From NCBI RefSeq assembly GCF_022352055.1, contig NZ_JAKRWM010000009.1, positions 186,001-250,000 of the forward strand: DNA of 64,000 nucleotides, written 5' to 3'. Position 1 is the stretch's first letter. Each line of letters opens with the position of its first letter. The stretch comes from Cohnella mopanensis (lineage in GTDB: Bacteria > Bacillota > Bacilli > Paenibacillales > Paenibacillaceae). Position numbers and translations under genes: made by a program. Under the pieces are notes generated by a model. That model ran no database searches. It saw nothing but the letters and a program-made list of their open reading frames with translations, and was not told the DNA's origin. Positions 32,542 through 41,291 of the stretch are shown here, piece by piece.

Positions 32542-33723
32542 ATGAAGACTCCGGAGAGCGGCCAGCGGGGCACGCCAGATTTTCTGTTGCTTATTCTGAC
32601 GCTTCTGCTCGTGGGTTTCGGTCTTGTCATGGTGTTCAGCGCAAGCTCAAGCATGGCCGTCTCTAAGCCCGCCTACAACAATGATGCTCTGCATTTCGTG
32701 AAGCTTCAATTGATGTGGGTCGGGCTTGGAACGTTTGTGATGCTTGTAATGATGAACATCCATTTCCAGAAGTACAAGAAGCTGTTTATGCTTTTCTTTA
32801 TCGGGACGCTAGTTCTGCTCGTTCTAGTTCCAATCATCGGCGAATCGCGAAACGGCGCGACGAGCTGGCTGGGAATCGGAGGCTTCGGCGTGCAACCGAC
32901 GGAGTTCGCCAAGCTGGCCATCATCTTATACTTAGCCGCGATTATCGCGAAGAAGGATGAGAAGTTCCGCGACTTCAAGCGCGGTCTGCTTCCGGTTATG
33001 ATCGTGGTCGGCTTCTTCGCCTTCCTGATCATGCTGCAGCCTGACTTCGGTTCCTGCGCGATACTCGTCATGTGCGCTTCCGCCATCGTAATTGCCGGAG
33101 GCTCGAACCTCAAGCATATCGTGCTTTCATCAGGCGTCCTTCTGGGCCTGGCGGCACTTGGGACAAGTTTTTACTTTCTTATAAACAGCGATGCCAGTCT
33201 AGGTTTCCGGGGAGACCGCTTTACGGCCTTCATGGATCCTTTGGCCGATCAGCAAGGCACCGGCTATCACCTGACGCGTTCCCTCGAAGCTTTCGGGCAT
33301 GGTGGGCTTCTGGGCACCGGCTTAGGCAATAGCGTTCAGAAGCTGTTCTACTTGCCTTACGCTTATAACGATTTCATCTTCGCGGTCATCGGAGAAGAGC
33401 TAGGGTTCGTTGGCACGACTATATTCATCCTGTTCTATATCGTCTTCTTATGGAGAGCGTTAATCGTTTCCCTTCGTTGCCCGGACATCTATGGAACGCT
33501 GGTCGGAATCGGACTCGTATCCTTGATTGCGATCCAAGCGCTTATCAATATGGGCGGCGTAAGCGGCGCAATTCCGATTACCGGAGTAACCTTGCCTTTC
33601 ATTAGCTACGGAGGCTCCTCGATGCTGACCTTGTTAACAGGCATGGGAATTCTGCTTAGCATTTCCCGCGAATATAATCGGGTGGAGAAAGAACCGCCAT
33701 CATCCTATTCCAAAAGAAATTAA
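32542..33723 (+). CDS. ftsW: SEDS-family peptidoglycan glycosyltransferase FtsW
   Basis: Polymerises lipid II at the division septum with a class B PBP partner. The 393-aa membrane protein has about ten hydrophobic segments and family hallmarks: LVMVFSASS after TM1, GATSWLGIGGFGVQPTEFAKL, MLQPDFGS and the C-terminal GVTLPFISYGGSS. The start could be GTG 32539 or ATG 32542; GGGG spacing favours ATG. FtsW, RodA and SpoVE are close paralogues; the call follows the neighbouring ylaN, which flanks ftsW (ylaO) in Bacillus, so the subfamily is less certain than the family. Confidence 0.9.
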   Translation: MKTPESGQRGTPDFLLLILTLLLVGFGLVMVFSASSSMAVSKPAYNNDALHFVKLQLMWVGLGTFVMLVMMNIHFQKYKKLFMLFFIGTLVLLVLVPIIGESRNGATSWLGIGGFGVQPTEFAKLAIILYLAAIIAKKDEKFRDFKRGLLPVMIVVGFFAFLIMLQPDFGSCAILVMCASAIVIAGGSNLKHIVLSSGVLLGLAALGTSFYFLINSDASLGFRGDRFTAFMDPLADQQGTGYHLTRSLEAFGHGGLLGTGLGNSVQKLFYLPYAYNDFIFAVIGEELGFVGTTIFILFYIVFLWRALIVSLRCPDIYGTLVGIGLVSLIAIQALINMGGVSGAIPITGVTLPFISYGGSSMLTLLTGMGILLSISREYNRVEKEPPSSYSKRN

Positions 33724-33772
33724 AAAAAACGTGATTAAGCTGCCCTAAGGCTGCTCGATCACGTTTTTCTTT
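33722..33772. terminator. Bidirectional terminator between ftsW and the Asp23 gene
   Basis: 11-bp stem AAAAACGTGAT (33725-33735) / ATCACGTTTTT (33758-33768), with T runs on both strands; it separates two convergent genes. Confidence 0.9.
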
Positions 33773-33781
33773 TGAATCCCT

Positions 33782-34159
33782 TTACTTAACCCGGTGAGCC
33801 TCTTCCGTCTCCTCGTCTTTGAAAGCAACGCCTTCTACCTTGACGTTCACTTCCACGACGGTAAGGCCGGTCATATTCTCAACCGCTTCCCGAACATTAT
33901 CTTGTAGTCGGCGCCCGACTTCTTGAATCGGAATTCCGTATTGAACCACGATTCTCAAGTCAATGGCCGCTTCAACTTGTCCTACTTCTACGGAAACGCC
34001 CTTCTGCGCGTTACGACCGCTAAGCCTTTTGGCTAAGCCTTCCGAAATTCCGCCCGACATAGCGGCGACTCCAGGTGTTTCCAATGCCGCTAATCCGGCA
34101 ATCGTAGCTACGACATCATCAGAAATTCGAATTAAACCTTGCTGCATCTCTTCCGTCAT
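33782..34159 (-). CDS. Asp23/Gls24 family envelope stress protein
   Basis: A 125-aa acidic protein of the Asp23 family, typified by IRISDDVVATIAGLAALETPGV and AIDLRIVVQYGIPIQEVGRRLQDNVREAVENMTGL. Family members such as YqhY, YloU and AmaP partners affect cell envelope homeostasis or fatty-acid synthesis; which branch this one belongs to is unclear. It is a single-gene unit convergent with ftsW. GGAGA lies about ten bases before the ATG. Confidence 0.9.
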   Translation of the reverse strand: MTEEMQQGLIRISDDVVATIAGLAALETPGVAAMSGGISEGLAKRLSGRNAQKGVSVEVGQVEAAIDLRIVVQYGIPIQEVGRRLQDNVREAVENMTGLTVVEVNVKVEGVAFKDEETEEAHRVK

Positions 34160-34268
34160 GGCGGCTCACTCTCCCGAACCCGTTATGATTACATTGTAAT
34201 GGAAGACTAGCCCATAATCAACCGTAAGCGATGCCAACCTCGCCTCTTATTGAACTTTAGAACCTCTG

Positions 34269-34297
34269 TTTACTTAACATTATTTATTGGGTATAGT
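34269..34297 (+). promoter_or_regulatory. Promoter of the Ca2+/H+ antiporter gene
   Basis: TTTACT (34269-34274), 17-base spacer, TATAGT (34292-34297). An inverted pair AACCTCT (34261-34267) / AGAGGTT (34324-34330) brackets the promoter, and TCTAAATTTAGA, a perfect palindrome, lies in the 5' leader. Confidence 0.6.
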
Positions 34298-34362
34298 AAG
34301 AAATGCCATTTGCTTCTAAATTTAGAGGTTGTTCAAAAATGTATCCGCGATGAGGTGTTCGT

Positions 34363-35424
34363 TTGTTGAAAAAAATGTTCTTTCCTCTTCTTATCGCTAC
34401 GTTCGCCCTAAGTGCCTTGTCCCATTTCATGCATTGGGGAGCGGAGCTTGAATTCGCGTTCGCGGGATTGGCTATTCTATTCGCCGCCGGACTCCTCGGC
34501 AAAGCGACGGAATCCGTAGCCCATTACGCAGGACAGCGGCTTGGCGGGTTTCTCAACGCGACGTTCGGTAACGCGGCGGAGCTTATCATAGCTATCTTCC
34601 TCATCAAGGAAGGATTATTCGATATCGTCAAAGCGAGCTTAACGGGCGCGATTATCGGTAATCTCCTGCTCGTTCTCGGCGCAAGCGCCTTGGCCGGAGG
34701 ATTAAAATTCAAAGAGCAGAAGTTTAATAAGCATCTCGCCAGCCAGAACGCTTCTCTCATGCTTCTAGGGATCATCGCCTTGTTCGTTCCCGCCATTTTC
34801 GTCAAAACCGAGCATATTTCCGAACAAAATACGATGACGATCAGTATTGTGGTCGCAGCGTTTCTCATTCTCGCTTATGTCGGATGGCTGGTTTACTCGA
34901 TGTTTACTCACAAAGACATGCTTGAGGATCATGTGGAGATGCAGCCCGACCACGGAGAGGAGCCGGCCTGGTCCAAAGGAAAGTCGGTTGTATTCCTGAT
35001 CGTCGCCACCGTGATGGTTGCTTTCATAAGCGAATGGCTTGTCCATACGCTGGATACTTTCTCCGCTCGCTTCGGACTATCCGAATTGTTCGTCGGCGCT
35101 TTCGTTGTCGCTATCGTTGGAAACGCGGCGGAGCACAGCGCAGCCATTATGCTGGCCCTGAAGAACAAGATGGGAGCCGCCGTAGAGATCGCCGTCGGAA
35201 GCAGCTTGCAAATCGCGCTTTTCGTCGCACCGGTGCTCGTGTTCATCAGCTTGCTGTTCGGCAACGAAATGAACCTCATCTTCACACCGATCGAACTAGC
35301 CGCGATCGGCGTCTCGGTTCTCATCGCGACCTCTATTTCCAGAGACGGTGCGACAACCTGGTTTGAAGGAAAGCTGCTTCTGATCGTCTATATCATTCTG
35401 GGCGTATCCTTTTATTTCGTATAG
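34363..35424 (+). CDS. cax: Calcium/proton antiporter (CaCA superfamily, Cax/YfkE type)
   Basis: Eleven-helix membrane exchanger that extrudes Ca2+ in exchange for H+. The 353-aa protein has the two inverted ion-binding repeats, GNAAELIIAIF (c-1, about residue 70) and GNAAEHSAAIM (c-2, about 260), separated by an acidic cytoplasmic loop (EDHVEMQPDHGEE). The start is TTG, at 34363 or 34366: GAGGTG is five to eight bases upstream, while the first ATG (34375) is too far away. It is the second calcium exporter in this window, after the P-type ATPase. Confidence 0.93.
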   Translation: MLKKMFFPLLIATFALSALSHFMHWGAELEFAFAGLAILFAAGLLGKATESVAHYAGQRLGGFLNATFGNAAELIIAIFLIKEGLFDIVKASLTGAIIGNLLLVLGASALAGGLKFKEQKFNKHLASQNASLMLLGIIALFVPAIFVKTEHISEQNTMTISIVVAAFLILAYVGWLVYSMFTHKDMLEDHVEMQPDHGEEPAWSKGKSVVFLIVATVMVAFISEWLVHTLDTFSARFGLSELFVGAFVVAIVGNAAEHSAAIMLALKNKMGAAVEIAVGSSLQIALFVAPVLVFISLLFGNEMNLIFTPIELAAIGVSVLIATSISRDGATTWFEGKLLLIVYIILGVSFYFV

Positions 35425-35475
35425 GAGCAACCGATCGACCGGGTAGACGAATGGATTCTCTAACACATTCCACGC

Positions 35476-35517
35476 AAAAAAAGAAGAGCAGCAACCCTAT
35501 GGGTGCTACTCTTCTTT
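35476..35517 (-). terminator. Intrinsic terminator overlapping the end of ylaN
   Basis: Minus-strand AAAGAAGAG/CTCTTCTTT stem (35517-35509 with 35490-35482) plus an inner AGCACC...GGTTGCT pairing, followed by a T run (35476-35482). The ylaN stop codon is inside the stem. Confidence 0.8.
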
Positions 35518-35796
35518 CGTTTCCAACGCTTCGTATAAAATCGCCAGATTCCGTTCCAACTGGCTGATCAGCAATTTGCCCGCGCCTTCCTCAACCAGTC
35601 CTGTCCTAACCGCGAAATCAACCGCTCTCGAGAAGCCGTACATCTGGGTGTCCAGCACTTCTTCATATAGCGGGCATTTGCGGGTCGTCAGATTTTCCAT
35701 CTGGATCGCGATCAACTTCTCGATTTTGTCGGCATCTTCCTGAAGCAGACGTTGAGCCTTTTCATTAAGATCGATCTTGGTATCCGATGCTGCCAT
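35506..35796 (-). CDS. ylaN: YlaN family protein (iron-linked Fur modulator)
   Basis: A 96-aa helical protein of the YlaN family (DUF1507): [47 protein letters not shown]-like core. In Staphylococcus aureus YlaN binds Fe(II) and relieves Fur repression; the same role here is an inference. The ATG at 35796 follows GGGGGAGTGGGA and is preferred to the upstream ATG at 35817, which has no ribosome-binding site. It lies near ftsW, as in Bacillus, though here two genes intervene. Confidence 0.92.
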   Translation of the reverse strand: [96 protein letters not shown]

Positions 35797-35939
35797 TCCC
35801 ACTCCCCCTGTGCCCATACTACCGATAAAGAGCGAGCCCCCGCGCCTATGTTAATGCGTAGCACGCTAGCCGTCTCTAGCTATCCCTTTTATATTAGACG
35901 ATATTGCTCAGAAGTACAAGATCACTGGACCCCTTTATA

Positions 35940-35970
35940 CAAAAACACCTCGCCCAACCGGACGAGATGT
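35940..35970 (-). terminator. Terminator after the HPr-like gene
   Basis: Minus-strand ACATCTCG (35970-35963) pairs with CGAGGTGT (35952-35945; one G-U), followed by TTTTTGT. Confidence 0.75.
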
Positions 35971-36004
35971 CTCATTGTTAACTATTATTCCGTTAGTTTG
36001 CTGC

Positions 36005-36244
36005 CTATTCCACAACTTTAACGTTCAAGCTATGTTTGGCGAAAATCGCGCCCAGTTCCTTCTTCGCCTCTTCAGCATCCGGTCCATGAACATGAAGTTC
36101 ATAAGAAAGGTTGCCTACGAGCGTCGTAAACAATCCAAGGATACTTTTGACGTCGATGTACTTGTTCTCAGCTTGAAGAACGATGGATGAACGAAACTTA
36201 TTAGCGGTTTGGGACAATTCAACAATAGCCGCATTATTAGACAT
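36005..36244 (-). CDS. HPr-like protein lacking the phosphorylatable histidine
   Basis: A 79-aa HPr-fold protein. Compared with HPr, alignment begins at the His15 position: SQTANKF matches VQTASKY and DVKSILGLFT matches the Ser46 region (NLKSIMGVMS), placing S34 at the HPr-kinase serine. The N-terminal strand and the catalytic GIHARPA are absent, replaced by MSNNAAIVEL. The ATG follows TAGGAGGG, so truncation by a wrong start is unlikely. Such a protein cannot relay PEP phosphate but might still be a Crh-like regulator or CcpA partner; this is inference. It is a monocistronic unit with its own terminator. Confidence 0.82.
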   Translation of the reverse strand: MSNNAAIVELSQTANKFRSSIVLQAENKYIDVKSILGLFTTLVGNLSYELHVHGPDAEEAKKELGAIFAKHSLNVKVVE

Positions 36245-36327
36245 AGTATCCCTCCTAAATTTTAGGCAAAATCAATCTCTTTCACATCATACCTTGTTCC
36301 CCTAAATTCACGCAAGAGGAGAATGTA

Positions 36328-37443
36328 TTATTTCAAAGAATCCGGGTTCAAGCCTTCGAGTTCCGGAATCACGAATAAGCCGTCCTTACGGATAAGCACA
36401 TCGTCGAAATACACTTCTCCCCCGCCGTATTCCGGCCTTTGAATAAGCACGAGATCCCAGTGGATGGAAGAACGGTTGCCGTTGTCGGTTACCTCGTAGG
36501 CTTGCCCTGGCGTAAAATGTAAGCTTCCGGCGATCTTCTCGTCGAACAGCGTATCCTTCATCGGGTGCAGAATGTACGGATTGAAGCCGAGGCTAAACTC
36601 CCCAATATGGCGCGCTCCATCATCGCTATCGAGCAACGCGTTAATTCGGTCCGTGTCATTCGCGGTCGCTTCGATAATTTTCCCGTTCTTGAACGTGAAC
36701 TTGATATTCTCGTAAGTAAATCCGTTGTATACGCTTGGCGTATTATAAGCAATCGTACCGTTGACGGAATCGCGAACCGGACACGAATACACTTCTCCAT
36801 CCGGAATATTGCGCTCTCCGGAGCATTTCTGGGCTCCGATCCCTTTAATCGAGAACGTTAGATCGGTGTCTGGCGCGACGATACGCACCTTATCCGTACG
36901 GCTCATCAGCTGTTGCAGAGGGTCCATGGCTCGATCCATTTTCGCGTAATCTAGGTTGCAGACGTCGAAATAAAAGTCCTCGAAAGCTTCCGTGCTCATG
37001 TTGGCCAACTGGGCCATGGAGCTGTTCGGATAACGCAGGACGACCCACTTGGTTTTCTTGACCCGTTGCTCCATATGTACGGGATGCCTGTGAATTCGAT
37101 CGTACATTTTCATTTTGTCCGCCGGAACGTCCGCAAGCTCGTTCACGTTCTCTCCAGCCCTAATTCCAATGTAACCCTGCATTTGCTTCATTCTCTCCAG
37201 GTCATAAGAAGCCCAAGTCGCCAACTGTTCCTCGTTCGCGCAGTTAAGCAAAGTTCGCAGTACGGAGCGGTCCTCGATTTCTACGAAAGGATTACCGCCT
37301 AGGCGTGCCACCTCCTCGATCAAGCACTTGAGCAATTCGCGTTCGGAGCCTATCATTTCAATAAGGACGTTATCTCCCGGTTGAACCTTAACGGAATATC
37401 CCGCAAGATTAGCTGCTAATTTCTGTAGTCGTGAATCTCTCAT
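36328..37443 (-). CDS. M29-family aminopeptidase (AmpS/AmpT type)
   Basis: Cytosolic metallo-aminopeptidase. The 371-aa protein carries the family's metal ligands: ERNIPDGEVYSCP (two Glu), HIGEFSLGFNP and SSIHWDLVL. Its N-terminal domain (KLAANLAGYSVKVQPGDNVLIE) is the usual M29 start. Length is slightly short of the typical 400-410. AGGAG lies about ten bases before the ATG. It is separated from the lipoprotein gene by 30 bases and probably co-transcribed with it. Confidence 0.93.
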   Translation of the reverse strand: MRDSRLQKLAANLAGYSVKVQPGDNVLIEMIGSERELLKCLIEEVARLGGNPFVEIEDRSVLRTLLNCANEEQLATWASYDLERMKQMQGYIGIRAGENVNELADVPADKMKMYDRIHRHPVHMEQRVKKTKWVVLRYPNSSMAQLANMSTEAFEDFYFDVCNLDYAKMDRAMDPLQQLMSRTDKVRIVAPDTDLTFSIKGIGAQKCSGERNIPDGEVYSCPVRDSVNGTIAYNTPSVYNGFTYENIKFTFKNGKIIEATANDTDRINALLDSDDGARHIGEFSLGFNPYILHPMKDTLFDEKIAGSLHFTPGQAYEVTDNGNRSSIHWDLVLIQRPEYGGGEVYFDDVLIRKDGLFVIPELEGLNPDSLK

Positions 37444-37473
37444 CCCAACAACTCTCCTTTAGTTAACTCTTTT

Positions 37474-38214
37474 TTACTTCTTCATTGTACCACCTTGCCC
37501 TTTAAGGATAAAATTTGTTTCCGATATTCGTTTCTCCTTGCACGGTTTGCCATTCCAATCATACGATAGCTCCGTTTCTTCCTTCAGACGAGACGGAAAC
37601 CAGCTTTTCGGATTCGCAGTCCATTGGCATACCGTCGACACCTTCAAGGTTGTCAGCGCCTTTTCTAGCCTCGCCTCAGAAGTCCGCAATACTTCCTCCG
37701 CTTTTACGGGATCGCCTCGCAGAAGGTCTTTATCGGCGCGCAGAAGCGTAAATTCCTCCTTCAACTGTTTGACGACCCTTTCCTTGGCCGTAACATCGTC
37801 TAACTTAATCTGCATGCGAATCGGCCGGTCCGAGCTCGGTTCCTCGACATAAGAAATCGTTGCGTTAGTCGCTTTAACCGATTCAAGCAATTGCAGAGGA
37901 CGATAAGTGATCGTTTTCTCGTTTATACTGGACTGCGATATGCCAGTCGGCGTTTTCCACTGCATGTCCAGCTTACCGTGCATGGTAACTTCTCCCTTAT
38001 AAGCCGCTCTCCCCCCGACCACGCCTCCGGGATCGAGCACGGATACTTCTCCCGCGAACTGATAGCTCTCGCTTCCGGATAGCGCGGAAGCGGACAATGC
38101 CAACGCATCCCTTGCCGACAAGGAGGCCGGGTTAGTCATGCAACCCTGCATGCTAATCATGAACATTAGCCCTATCCCTGTTAGGTTCGCTATTGTTCTT
38201 ATTGTACTCCACAT
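37474..38214 (-). CDS. Secreted or lipid-anchored protein of unknown function
   Basis: A 246-aa protein I cannot assign to a family. The N-terminus is a signal sequence (IANLTGIGLMFMISMQGC) that may be a lipoprotein signal, with Cys at about 25, although SMQGC is not a canonical lipobox. The mature part is hydrophilic, with possible beta structure (SYQFAGEVSVLDPGG, YKGEVTMHGKLDMQWK), a basic helical region (KERVVKQLKEEFTLLRADKDLLRG) and two cysteines (VCQW, KPCKEK). AAGGGGAG precedes the ATG. It could be a sporulation or envelope lipoprotein; nothing more can be read. Confidence 0.75.
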   Translation of the reverse strand: MWSTIRTIANLTGIGLMFMISMQGCMTNPASLSARDALALSASALSGSESYQFAGEVSVLDPGGVVGGRAAYKGEVTMHGKLDMQWKTPTGISQSSINEKTITYRPLQLLESVKATNATISYVEEPSSDRPIRMQIKLDDVTAKERVVKQLKEEFTLLRADKDLLRGDPVKAEEVLRTSEARLEKALTTLKVSTVCQWTANPKSWFPSRLKEETELSYDWNGKPCKEKRISETNFILKGQGGTMKK

Positions 38215-38283
38215 AAGATTCTCCCCTTTCGCTTCGTATGCTCTCCCCTTTTACCACGACTATACGCGAATAATGGACACAAC

Positions 38284-38322
38284 AAAAAAGCTTGCTTAAG
38301 TCCGTTGACTTAAAGCAAGCTT
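38284..38322 (-). terminator. Intrinsic terminator after the GGDEF gene
   Basis: 15-bp stem with one bulge: AAGCTTGCTTTAAGTC (38322-38307) and GACTTAAGCAAGCTT (38302-38288), followed by six T. Confidence 0.9.
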
Positions 38323-38336
38323 ATTCTCATTTTAGA

Positions 38337-40313
38337 CTAACCGACCACAATGCAGTTCCGACCTTGGTGCTTAGCTTCGTACAGCGCCATGTCGGCCTTG
38401 TAGAACAACGATTCAACGCTAATCTTCTCATCCGCAAGACGCCACTCCGAGATTCCGCACGATACCGTTACTTGCGGGTTCGTCTCCGATTCGACCCGTT
38501 GCCGAATTCTCTCTGCGACCCGCTCCGTCTTCTCCAGACCGAGCAACGGCAAATAGATGGCCAGCTCTTCCCCGCCCCACCGCGCGGCGATGTCGCTATC
38601 GCGAATCGAGGAACGAATAATTCCGCTCACCTGGATGAGGATATCGTCACCGACTTGGTGCCCGTAAGTGTCGTTGATTTTCTTGAAATGATCAATATCG
38701 ACGACGATGAGCGAACCCGAATTGTCTCTGAGCTGTTTGCGTCCAATTCTTTCATTGAGGTAGTGGCGGGCAAATAACCCGGTTAGATTATCCGTAATGA
38801 CCATTTTACGTACTTTCGCATGCAAAGTGGCATTCGACATAGCCAGTCCTAAATGCGCGGACAATACTTGCAACAGCTTGTAATTGTCATACGAAAAATG
38901 GTTCGGTTCGTACTTCGTGATAAGGACCGCACCTATGACTTCCCCGTTAAGCAACAAAGGAGCCGCCAATAGCGATCTCGAATTCGTTACGTCCATCAGT
39001 TGCGAAGCTACAGGTGTAGCCGAGCAATAGTCGGATAAGATAATGGGCTCCTTCGTCGACCACATCACGCCGCAAAAGCCGTAATCCTTGGAATAGGTTT
39101 CTCCAAGCATCTCCGTTACATTAGCAGACATCACGACAAATTGCTGGGTATCCACGTCGAACTGGAGAATGCAACAGAAATCCGATTTAAAAATGCCGAG
39201 CAATTCGGCCGACGCAAACTGCATCGTATCCGATAATTTCAAGCTGCTGTTGAGCCGCTGGGTCAGTTCGTTGATCAGGCGCAATTCTCCGACCAAAATG
39301 TTCGCTTGCTCATGGAGCTTCGCTTTCTCGAATGCCGCGCCTGCCGATGCAGCCAGCATCGACAAGAAACTGATATCCGCCTCGTCGAATTCGCTTTCCG
39401 GCAAATCTAGTCTCAGAACGCCGTAGACGCCTTGTTTACCGGACAAGGGTACGGCTAACTTATGACGGCCTCCGTAACGGTCTTCGCGAATTTTTCCGTC
39501 CACGAATGCAGACTTGCATAAATCCATGTCGTTCAAATGGAAAGCTAACGGCTTGACCTTTTCATTCGGACTATTATAGTCTTGGGATAAGAACAAATCC
39601 GCTTTACAAATCGGATACAGCTGTTCAAGGCTGTCCAGTACTTCGGACAGAACGTTCTCCACGTCTATATGATCGTTTAGCCGGCGCATGACGTCGAAGA
39701 GAATATCTCTCCGGCTTTCCTCTTTCATGGATAGCTTGCGTTCCCTTAAGAGGCCACCAACGAATAAATTTTCAAAATGACGATAAATACAGCTTCTAAT
39801 ATGTAAGGCAGCCGCTTGAAGCAGCTTCAGATCGCCCGCTTGTGCCATACCCGCCGGCAATAAGCAAGCAACCACTGCGCAAGGAAATCCTGTCGTTCGC
39901 GTAAATATAGGAACTGCAATTGAATCGAACGCTTTAAGCCTGAAATGTTGATGCTCCTCGGCGCGCATTAAGGTAGGACGACACGTCTCAAGCGCCGTAC
40001 TGGCTGCCGTTGGCCCTATCCGATCTGGACTCCAAGACGCGATATTGGATTCGTTGTCTTCCATTTGCCCGGCGGATATGCATGTTCCATCCGGATGCAA
40101 TAACGATAATTGTCCGCCTAACCACGGAAAACCATCAACGTCTTCCCGCCACTCCGAATAGCTGCAAACCAATAAAGAATGGATATAGGGGAGATCCGCT
40201 TCCGTTAGATCTTGCTTTTGCAACCATCCCGGCAGCTGCTGACGGGTGCGGGTTGGATTCTCTAGATCCTCTAGCACGTCCTGTTGCTGCTGCGTTTTTC
40301 TTTTATTGACCAT
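38337..40313 (-). CDS. GAF-GGDEF diguanylate cyclase
   Basis: Predicted c-di-GMP synthase with a sensory N-terminus. The 658-aa soluble protein has three GAF-like regions (about 75-195, 220-345, 370-490) and a C-terminal GGDEF domain (about 500-655). The active-site loop is ARWGGEEL, an active variant, and RDSD five residues before it forms an intact inhibitory I-site (RxxD). DNLTGLFARHYL marks the domain start. The ATG at 40313 follows GGAGGTG and is chosen over one at 40340. No EAL domain is present. The GAF ligands are unknown. Confidence 0.93.
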   Translation of the reverse strand: MVNKRKTQQQQDVLEDLENPTRTRQQLPGWLQKQDLTEADLPYIHSLLVCSYSEWREDVDGFPWLGGQLSLLHPDGTCISAGQMEDNESNIASWSPDRIGPTAASTALETCRPTLMRAEEHQHFRLKAFDSIAVPIFTRTTGFPCAVVACLLPAGMAQAGDLKLLQAAALHIRSCIYRHFENLFVGGLLRERKLSMKEESRRDILFDVMRRLNDHIDVENVLSEVLDSLEQLYPICKADLFLSQDYNSPNEKVKPLAFHLNDMDLCKSAFVDGKIREDRYGGRHKLAVPLSGKQGVYGVLRLDLPESEFDEADISFLSMLAASAGAAFEKAKLHEQANILVGELRLINELTQRLNSSLKLSDTMQFASAELLGIFKSDFCCILQFDVDTQQFVVMSANVTEMLGETYSKDYGFCGVMWSTKEPIILSDYCSATPVASQLMDVTNSRSLLAAPLLLNGEVIGAVLITKYEPNHFSYDNYKLLQVLSAHLGLAMSNATLHAKVRKMVITDNLTGLFARHYLNERIGRKQLRDNSGSLIVVDIDHFKKINDTYGHQVGDDILIQVSGIIRSSIRDSDIAARWGGEELAIYLPLLGLEKTERVAERIRQRVESETNPQVTVSCGISEWRLADEKISVESLFYKADMALYEAKHQGRNCIVVG

Positions 40314-40440
40314 ACCCGACACCTCCGCCCCGATGTCCACTTTCCTTAACTATACAATGAAACAGTGATTTTTGCACTAGGTTCATAGAAGTCTTTAGAC
40401 CTATTTCTCAAAAAAAGATGATAGGTTCTAACTTAGTAGC

Positions 40441-40468
40441 TTGACAATTGCTCACAGTTTCTTATAAT
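40441..40468 (+). promoter_or_regulatory. Strong promoter of rpsD
   Basis: Consensus TTGACA (40441-40446), 16-base spacer, consensus TATAAT (40463-40468), as expected for a ribosomal protein gene. Confidence 0.85.
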
Positions 40469-40479
40469 ATAACTTGTTG

Positions 40480-40630
40480 AATACTGGGCTTAGCTCTTGT
40501 GACACCCTCTCGGACGATCCACCAGCGGGCTGCGGCTGAACATCCCTACTGGAACCGACACATCGGTTATGGAGAAATCCGCGCAACGAAAACCCATTTT
40601 CAGAAAATTTCATTTTGAAAAAGGAGCTTT
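40480..40630 (+). ncRNA. Candidate S4-type autoregulatory leader of rpsD
   Basis: About 160 bases between promoter and start codon, with several short complementary segments (ACCGA-CACA-TCGGT at about 40553-40566; CCAG...CTGG). Bacillus rpsD is autoregulated by S4 binding to such a leader. I infer the same here; the fold was not computed. Confidence 0.4.
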
Positions 40631-40637
40631 CTAACTC

Positions 40638-41237
40638 ATGTCAAGATATACAGGTCCTAAGTTCAAGTTAAGTCGCCGTCTGGGAATTTCCCTCAGCGGA
40701 AACGGTAAAGATTTAAAACGTGCTTTCCCACCGGGACAACACGGAGCTAACCAACGTCGCAAAGTCAGCGAATACGGTAAGCAATTACTTGAGAAACAAA
40801 AACTTCGCCACATGTACGGTTTGAACGAGAAGCAATTCCGCAACTTGTTCGATCGCGCATCGAAGCAACAAGGTATTGCCGGTGAGAACTTCATGTTCTT
40901 GCTTGAGAGCCGCTTAGACAACCTCGTGTACCGTCTTGGCTGGGCTAACACTCGTTACGGTTCCCGCCAATTGGTTTCTCACGGTCACGTGACAGTCAAT
41001 GGCAAGAAAGTCGATATCGCTTCCTACACCGTACAAATCGGTGATGTTATCGGTCTTCGCGAGCGTTCCCGCTCCCTGAAATCGATTAAAGAAGCTTCCG
41101 AAGGCCGTCATCATTTGCCGGGCTACGTAGAATTCGATGCTACTGCTATGGAAGGTAAGTTTATCCGTCTTCCAGATCGTGGCGAGCTTTCCCAAGAAAT
41201 CGACGAGAAACAAATCGTTGAGTTCTACAGCCGTTAA
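40638..41237 (+). CDS. rpsD: 30S ribosomal protein S4
   Basis: Primary 16S rRNA-binding protein that nucleates the small-subunit body. The 199-aa protein starts [16 protein letters not shown] and has the S4 RNA-binding domain (about 90-150: [33 protein letters not shown]). It contains no cysteine, so it is the zinc-free form. Codons are those of a highly expressed gene. It is monocistronic, between a long leader and a strong terminator, as in Bacillus. Confidence 0.98.
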   Translation: MSRYTGPKFKLSRRLGISLSGNGKDLKRAFPPGQHGANQRRKVSEYGKQLLEKQKLRHMYGLNEKQFRNLFDRASKQQGIAGENFMFLLESRLDNLVYRLGWANTRYGSRQLVSHGHVTVNGKKVDIASYTVQIGDVIGLRERSRSLKSIKEASEGRHHLPGYVEFDATAMEGKFIRLPDRGELSQEIDEKQIVEFYSR

Positions 41238-41252
41238 TCCATTAGCCACCGA

Positions 41253-41283
41253 AACCACTCCAGTTACTGGGGTGGTTTTTTAT
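41253..41283 (+). terminator. Intrinsic terminator after rpsD
   Basis: AACCACTCCAG (41253-41263) pairs with CTGGGGTGGTT (41267-41277) across TTA, followed by TTTTTTAT. Confidence 0.93.
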
Positions 41284-41291
41284 TTGCCCAC

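Larger units (their letters stand above)
40314..40637. promoter_or_regulatory. Intergenic region with divergent promoters and an rpsD leader
   Basis: A stretch without genes. It holds the Shine-Dalgarno and a weak TATAGT-type promoter of the GGDEF gene on the minus strand, the strong rpsD promoter (40441-40468), and about 160 bases of structured rpsD leader. No ORF with a credible ribosome-binding site was seen. Confidence 0.6.
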
